Below are positions 59,817-64,000 of a stretch of DNA of 64,000 bases, one piece after another. Numbering within the stretch: position 1 is the stretch's first letter; each line of letters starts with the position of its first letter. The notes beneath the pieces were generated by a model, which saw only the letters and a program-made list of their open reading frames with translations, was not told where the DNA came from and ran no database searches. The stretch is taken from contig NZ_CP053904.1 of NCBI RefSeq assembly GCF_013256425.1, forward strand, positions 1,364,001 to 1,428,000, in the 5' to 3' direction. The position numbers were made by a program, and so were the translations under genes. Source of the stretch: Hymenobacter sp. BRD67. Lineage in GTDB: Bacteria > Bacteroidota > Bacteroidia > Cytophagales > Hymenobacteraceae.

Positions 59817-59853
59817 AAGCCAGTGACCCCGTCTGAAACGGAGCCACTGGCTT
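59817..59853 (-). terminator. Terminator of secG
   Basis: Nine-base arms (59817-59825 and 59845-59853) form a stem ended by a T run on the minus strand, 26 bases past the secG stop and before groES. This suggests groESL has its own promoter. Confidence 0.65.
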
Positions 59854-59878
59854 AGAGAGGAAATATACTAAAAGTTGC

Positions 59879-60259
59879 TTATTTGGCCGACTGTGGGGCC
59901 GTTATCGGCGCGGCTGGCTGCTGGGCAGCCGGTGCTCCCGCGCCAGGGGCCGAAGCCGGGGCAGCCGGGGCTACTGGCACAACTGCTCTCTTGGCAGCCT
60001 GCTGGTTGACGCTCTGGATAGGGCCGTTGCTGCCGCCGCCAACCATGTGGGTAGCCAGCGATAATACAATCAGGCCCACGGCGAAGCCCCAGGTTAGTTT
60101 TTCCAGCAAGTCGCCGGTACGCTTGACGCCCATGAGGTTGGCGGTGCCGCTCGCACCAAACTGGCTGCTAAGGCCGCCGCCCTGAGGATTTTGAGCTAAT
60201 ACTACCAAGGCCAGTAGGAAGCACACGAGCAGAATGAAAATGACTAACGCGAGGTACAT
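59879..60259 (-). CDS. secG: Preprotein translocase subunit SecG
   Basis: SecG helps the SecYEG channel move proteins across the inner membrane. The 126-residue protein has two membrane segments (about 3-22 and 55-75) with the family link LAQNPQGGGLSSQFGASG and NLMGVKRTGDLLEKLTW. The C-terminal 50 residues are an Ala/Pro/Gln-rich tail longer than in E. coli. It follows the TPR gene by 15 bases and ends at a terminator before groES. Confidence 0.92.
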   Translation of the reverse strand: MYLALVIFILLVCFLLALVVLAQNPQGGGLSSQFGASGTANLMGVKRTGDLLEKLTWGFAVGLIVLSLATHMVGGGSNGPIQSVNQQAAKRAVVPVAPAAPASAPGAGAPAAQQPAAPITAPQSAK

Positions 60260-60274
60260 GGAAAAAAGTAAAAG

Positions 60275-61417
60275 CTACGCCGACGGGCGCAAAGATTCAA
60301 TTTGGGCTGCAAAGTACGCCATTTTTTCTGGGTGTTTCACCATGAGGCGCTCATAAACTGCAATAGCGCGGTCATTTTTTCCCTGGCGGGCCAATATTTT
60401 AGCCAGGCTTTCGGATGCCAGGTCGGGCTCCGCGCGGGTGCTGCGCACCGAGAGGTCGGCCTGGGCATCGGGCTCGGGAGCCGAGGGCAGCGGCGCTACG
60501 CGGCGCCGTTGCGGGGCCGGCGCGCGCTGCAAGAAGCTGTTAATCAGGTCGAGGGAGCTGGGCTTAGGTAGCGTTGGGAGCTGATGGGCTGCCAGGTGTG
60601 CCAGCAGAAGGCCATCGGGCTCAAAAAACTCGCCAGTGGGCGGCAGGCTGGCGCTGGGCAGTAAGTCAGTGGGGAGGGGAGCCACCAGGCAGAATCCCAG
60701 CTGGCTCCCCTCGGTGGGGGCATAGCCTACATCGGGCACACCACTATACGCAGGCAGCGCAGGAGTGGCCGCCACAGTGGCAGCAGCACTTATACCAGCT
60801 GGCTCGACTGGATCCGGCAGGCGGTAAGCCAGTAGCTCGGCCGGTTCTTCATCGGCCAGCCCAAACTCGTAACGGGCTACCTGCGCCCCGGCCGGCGGGC
60901 GAATGGGCGGAGCCTGAGCCGGCAGCTCTTCCTCTGCCTCAGGCAGTAGCTCAGCAGCTATTACTTCGGGTAAGGCAGCCGGTGCTACTTCCCCGATTAC
61001 CTGGTCGGGCTGGTCGGTTGGCGCTGCGACGAGGAGCGGTTGCCCGGTAAGAGTCTCGTTCTCCGGGGCAGTAAGCGTAAGGACCGGGGCCTCCTCAGGC
61101 GCAGGCGCTGCTGCCACCCGCTCGGGCATGGCGAGTGGAGCCTGTATTTCGGCAAGTGCCGGCTCCGCTACTGCTATTGAGGGGGCGGGCTGCTCTATCA
61201 GCTGGCGCAGGTGCGTGCGGTCGGCGGCATAGGTGGCGGCCCGGCGCAGGCGCTGGCCGGCCAGCATAGAGCTCTGGTCGTGCGCCGCTTTGGCCAGCAG
61301 CAGGTGAGCCGTTTGGCAGTAGGGGAAGGCCTCAGCCAACTGCTCCAACGCACGCGTATCGGCCCCGTTGAGAGTCGAAGGATGGGTTAGAAGCTGTAAA
61401 AGCGAGGCGCGGGTCAT
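60275..61417 (-). CDS. Hypothetical protein with one C-terminal TPR motif
   Basis: This 380-residue protein has a helical N-terminal region (LLTHPSTLNGADTRALEQLA to about residue 90), a long disordered Ala/Pro/Glu-rich middle, and a C-terminal tetratricopeptide unit ESLAKILARQGKNDRAIAVY followed by ERLMVKHPEKMAYFAAQIES. Similar proteins lie between lptE and secG in other Bacteroidota, from memory of that neighbourhood. No signal or membrane segment is seen. Its function is not known; a protein-contact role is likely from the TPR. Confidence 0.75.
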   Translation of the reverse strand: MTRASLLQLLTHPSTLNGADTRALEQLAEAFPYCQTAHLLLAKAAHDQSSMLAGQRLRRAATYAADRTHLRQLIEQPAPSIAVAEPALAEIQAPLAMPERVAAAPAPEEAPVLTLTAPENETLTGQPLLVAAPTDQPDQVIGEVAPAALPEVIAAELLPEAEEELPAQAPPIRPPAGAQVARYEFGLADEEPAELLAYRLPDPVEPAGISAAATVAATPALPAYSGVPDVGYAPTEGSQLGFCLVAPLPTDLLPSASLPPTGEFFEPDGLLLAHLAAHQLPTLPKPSSLDLINSFLQRAPAPQRRRVAPLPSAPEPDAQADLSVRSTRAEPDLASESLAKILARQGKNDRAIAVYERLMVKHPEKMAYFAAQIESLRPSA

Positions 61418-61494
61418 GCGGGGAGAAGGAGGGAGCGGAGTAGTGTATTTGGTAGTCAGTAGCTGGTATTCAGTAGTATAAGCTGGGCTAAGCG

Positions 61495-62037
61495 CTACCA
61501 GTTGGCCACCGACTTGTTGAACATATCGCTGATAATATTGCGAGTGATTTCGCGAACCGATGCCAAATCGTTGTTTATGGACGCAATATCCTGCGTAGAA
61601 GCGAAATCGCGCTGGCTCTGGAAAGTCTGCTCGAAGTCCTGCTTATTATTCTTGGTGTTAGTAAAGCGAAGCTGCACCTGAATGGTGAGGCGGTTGGCAC
61701 CTGCGCTGGGCAGTCCGCCGGCCTGCTGAATGGCCGCCGGGGCAAAGTCGTAGGCCACAATAGTACCTTCAAATTGTAGGTCGCCATCGCGCGGCACCAG
61801 CTTAAGGGTGGTATTACGCTGAAAATAGTCCTTAATATCTTCGGTAAAGCGCTGAGACAGATACGCCGGCGCATTGGGCGCGGTATTCTGGAAGGTCTGA
61901 ATGGAGAGCGTCTTAACCGCCGGGTCGATGTTGGTGCCGTTGAATGAATACACGCCGCAGCCGCTCAGCAGGAGCAAGGGCAGCGCCAGCAGGCTCAGTG
62001 CCTGGCGACGGGTGGTTTTAAGCCGATTCCAGGTCAT
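61495..62037 (-). CDS. lptE: LPS-assembly lipoprotein LptE-like
   Basis: LptE forms the plug-and-barrel complex with LptD that places LPS on the outer surface. The 180-residue product has a lipoprotein signal ending LLLSGC, then CGVYSFNGTNIDPAVKTLSI and QTFQNTAPNAPAYLSQRFTE; the GVYSF opening is typical of the Bacteroidota LptE/DUF family. The ATG at 62037 is chosen over 62094, which would lack the signal. It overlaps the end of the regulator gene by 20 bases once that gene's frame is corrected, so the two are coupled. Confidence 0.85.
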   Translation of the reverse strand: MTWNRLKTTRRQALSLLALPLLLLSGCGVYSFNGTNIDPAVKTLSIQTFQNTAPNAPAYLSQRFTEDIKDYFQRNTTLKLVPRDGDLQFEGTIVAYDFAPAAIQQAGGLPSAGANRLTIQVQLRFTNTKNNKQDFEQTFQSQRDFASTQDIASINNDLASVREITRNIISDMFNKSVANW

Positions 62038-63344
62038 ATTGCTTGAGCTTGCGGTAGAGGGTGCGCTCCGAGATGCCCAGGTCTTGGGCAGCATATTTGC
62101 GCTTGTTGTGATGCTTTTTCAAGGCCTTGAGAATCATCTCTTTCTCAATTGCATCGAGCGACAAGGTCTCTTCCTCGGTTTCGTGCGAGATGTCTTCCGT
62201 CTGGTCGGTATCGTCCTCGTCGGCATAGTTACTGACCGAGCTTACATCTACCCGCAGCGGCGCAGCCGGGCTGGCGGGCAGGTAATAGCCGTTGTTTTCG
62301 GTGGCGCCATCCGGGCCGGATAGGGCGCAGGCTCATTTAAGTTGTTGAATAAATGGCTGTTCTGCCGCAGCAGCTCCTGGGTATCAGTAGTGGCGGGGCG
62401 GTTGCCGGTGGCCAGCTCCAGCACCACTTTTTTGAGGTCGGTCATGTCGCGGCGCATGTCGAACAGCAGCCGGTACAGAATATCGCGCTCCGAATAAGAA
62501 CTAAAGTCATTGCCGGTGCCGTGGCCGGGCAGCAGGGCCGGCAACAGCGACGTTTGGACAGCCGGCAAATAGGTAGTCAGGCGGGCAGCATCAACTTCAC
62601 GCTCCAACTCCAGCACCGAAATCTGCTCGGCCAGGTTCTTGAGTTGGCGAATGTTGCCCGGAAACCGAAACCGCGTGAGCAGTCGGACCGCGTCGGGCGT
62701 GAGAGATATAGGTTTTACTCTATGTTTCTCCGAAAAGTCAGCCGTGAACTTGCGGAACAGCAGGTAGATATCATCGCCGCGCTCGCGCAGCGGAGGTACC
62801 GTAATCGGCACTGTGTTAAGGCGATAGTACAAGTCTTCGCGGAATTTGCCGGCCTGCACCCGGTCGAGCAGATTCACGTTGGTGGCGGCTACTACGCGCA
62901 CATCGGTTTTCTGCACCTTGCTGGAGCCCACCCGGATAAACTCGCCATTTTCGAGCACGCGCAGCAGGCGGGCCTGGGTGCCCAGCGGCATTTCGGCAAT
63001 CTCATCCAGAAAGATGGTGCCGCCGTCGGTCACTTCAAAATAGCCCTTGCGAGCTTCATTGGCCCCGTGAACGCGCCTTTTTCGTGTCCAAACAGCTCCG
63101 AGTCGATGGTGCCTTCCGGAATGGCGCCGCAGTTGATGGCGATAAACTGCCCGTGCTTGCGCGGCGACAGGGCGTGGATAATCTTAGAAAACGACTCCTT
63201 GCCCGACCCGCTTTCGCCGGTAATGAGCACGGTCATGTCAGTCGGCGCGACCTGCGCGGCTACCTGAATGGCGTAGTTCAGCGCCGACGCATTACCAATG
63301 ATGCCGAAACGCTGCTTGATGGATTGGATTTCTTGATTTGTCAT
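62018..63344 (-). pseudogene. Sigma-54-dependent-type transcriptional regulator, frameshifted at two points as read
   Basis: The gene encodes a regulator with a AAA+ sigma-54-interaction domain and a Fis-type HTH, about 442 residues when joined. Walker A is TGESGSGKE (residues 42-50); GAFTGAN, the sigma-54 contact loop, is only complete after adding one base in the C run 63063-63066. Walker B GGTIFLDEIAEMP and FPGNIRQLKNLAEQ follow. A second one-base loss in the G run 62313-62315 hides the tail; corrected, it ends in MILKALKKHHNKRKYAAQDL followed by GISERTLYRKLKQYDLE, a clear HTH. There is no N-terminal receiver or sensor domain, so control must be by other means. It sits between miaB and lptE. 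Confidence 0.85.
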
Positions 63345-63484
63345 TAGCCAGACTAAGCCTGATAAGCTCAGTCCATGAAGTTTATTTCTTAGGAAAATTC
63401 AGGCGCCATACCAAGCGGATGACTAAAAAGCGACCAAGCCACCCACCGGCAGCAAGTCAGATTTAACATCCATACGGAGAGAGG

Positions 63485-64000
63485 TTAGCTGATTTGTACT
63501 GCCTCGCCCAGTAGCGAGCCGCCGGTGTTAGTGTGTACCAGTACGTTAACGTAGTCGCCTTTCTGGAAATTTTGCTTCGGAAAAATTACTACCTGATTCT
63601 GGCTGTTGCGGCCGCTGAGGTCGTCTTTCGAGCGCTTGGAGAAATTCTCGACCAGTACCTGATGCACGCGGCCGACCCCGCGCTCGTAGCGGGCACGGCT
63701 GTGCGCCTGCTGGCGGTCGATTATTTCCTGAAGGCGGCGTTTTTTGGTTTCCAGCGGCACGTCATCGGCGAGCTTGCGGGCGGCCAGCGTGCCAGGGCGC
63801 TCCGAATAAAAGAACATATAAGCCATGTCATATTGAACATGGTCGATAAGGCTCAGCGTGTCCTGATGCTCTTCTTCCGTCTCGGAGCAGAAGCCGGCAA
63901 TCATATCCGTCGAGATGGCACAGTCGTCGCCCAGGATGCGGCGCACGGCCGCCACGCGCTCCTCGTACCAGGCCCGGTCGTAGGTCCGGTTCATCAGTGC
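63485..64000 (-). CDS. miaB: tRNA-2-methylthio-N6-dimethylallyladenosine synthase, C-terminal part
   Basis: MiaB is a radical-SAM iron-sulfur enzyme that adds a methylthio group to isopentenyl-adenosine 37 of tRNA. Only the last part is in the window; the gene continues past base 64000, so the radical-SAM CxxxCxxC motif is not seen. Visible are DCAISTDMIAGFCSETEEEH, FFYSERPGTLAARKLADDVP and a C-terminal TRAM domain (about the last 65 residues) that binds the tRNA. It is followed by 140 bases without a gene, in which I see no hairpin, and then the regulator gene. Confidence 0.9.
   Translation of the reverse strand, partial: ALMNRTYDRAWYEERVAAVRRILGDDCAISTDMIAGFCSETEEEHQDTLSLIDHVQYDMAYMFFYSERPGTLAARKLADDVPLETKKRRLQEIIDRQQAHSRARYERGVGRVHQVLVENFSKRSKDDLSGRNSQNQVVIFPKQNFQKGDYVNVLVHTNTGGSLLGEAVQIS

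Overview
The window looks like chromosome of a GC-rich (roughly 60 percent) Bacteroidota, most likely Hymenobacter or a close relative in the Cytophagales. The evidence is the set of outer-membrane and envelope families (SusC-like barrel, OstA/LptA, BamD, LptE, DUF4835), the Bacteroidota-type omega subunit, ATP-dependent PEP carboxykinase, an M1-peptidase/ABC-permease fusion, start sites without Shine-Dalgarno boxes, and repeated promoter boxes of the form TAnnTTTG. No rRNA, tRNA or CRISPR array was seen. Genus-level naming is inference.

Layout: 0.1-4.5 kb holds a fatty-acid desaturase, an RluA-type pseudouridine synthase, panB and a divergent TlpA-like protein without its CxxC. 4.7-14.7 kb (minus strand) holds a LysM lytic transglycosylase, a glycine-rich TonB-receptor-like barrel, an O-methyltransferase, a small SRA/YDG protein, an M16 peptidase and an M1 lipoprotein peptidase. 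14.8-18.5 kb is a plus-strand 5-oxoprolinase operon (pxpB-pxpC-pxpA) with an NRAMP transporter. 18.5-26.9 kb (minus) holds a family 9 glycosyltransferase, mdh, an ABC permease/M1 peptidase with its ATPase, and tilS. 27-35 kb (plus) is an envelope and housekeeping cluster: ostA-like, bamD, rpoZ, split coaC/coaB, DUF4835, recN, fabI. A Tn5/IS4-type insertion sequence sits at 35.0-36.65 kb between fabI and a convergent SDR gene. 37.7-42.8 kb (plus) holds an M28 peptidase, a TrkA-type channel and an orphan molybdopterin oxidase subunit. 43.2-51.8 kb (minus) holds a dienelactone hydrolase, a BtuF-like protein, an M42 peptidase, an acyl-CoA carboxylase, a DNA glycosylase, a PPP-type phosphatase, a CPA1 antiporter and threonine aldolase. 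51.8-57.4 kb is mixed (small basic/acidic protein, phosphoesterase, Nudix, pckA, peptide transporter). 57.6-64 kb is a minus-strand cluster miaB, sigma-54-type regulator, lptE, TPR protein, secG, groES, groEL.

Three things stand out. First, eleven points look like single-base deletions, nearly all in short homopolymers; they break seven otherwise well-conserved genes and remove the transposase stop, so assembly error is the likeliest cause. Second, several families of palindromic elements lie between or inside genes: one splits coaBC into two genes, one sits at the 3' ends of two unrelated genes, and an AT-rich one is carried in frame inside the glycosyltransferase. Third, the insertion sequence carries inward-facing terminators inside both long terminal inverted repeats. 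I found no convincing new defence or biosynthetic system; the split coaBC and the repeat elements are the most original signals.
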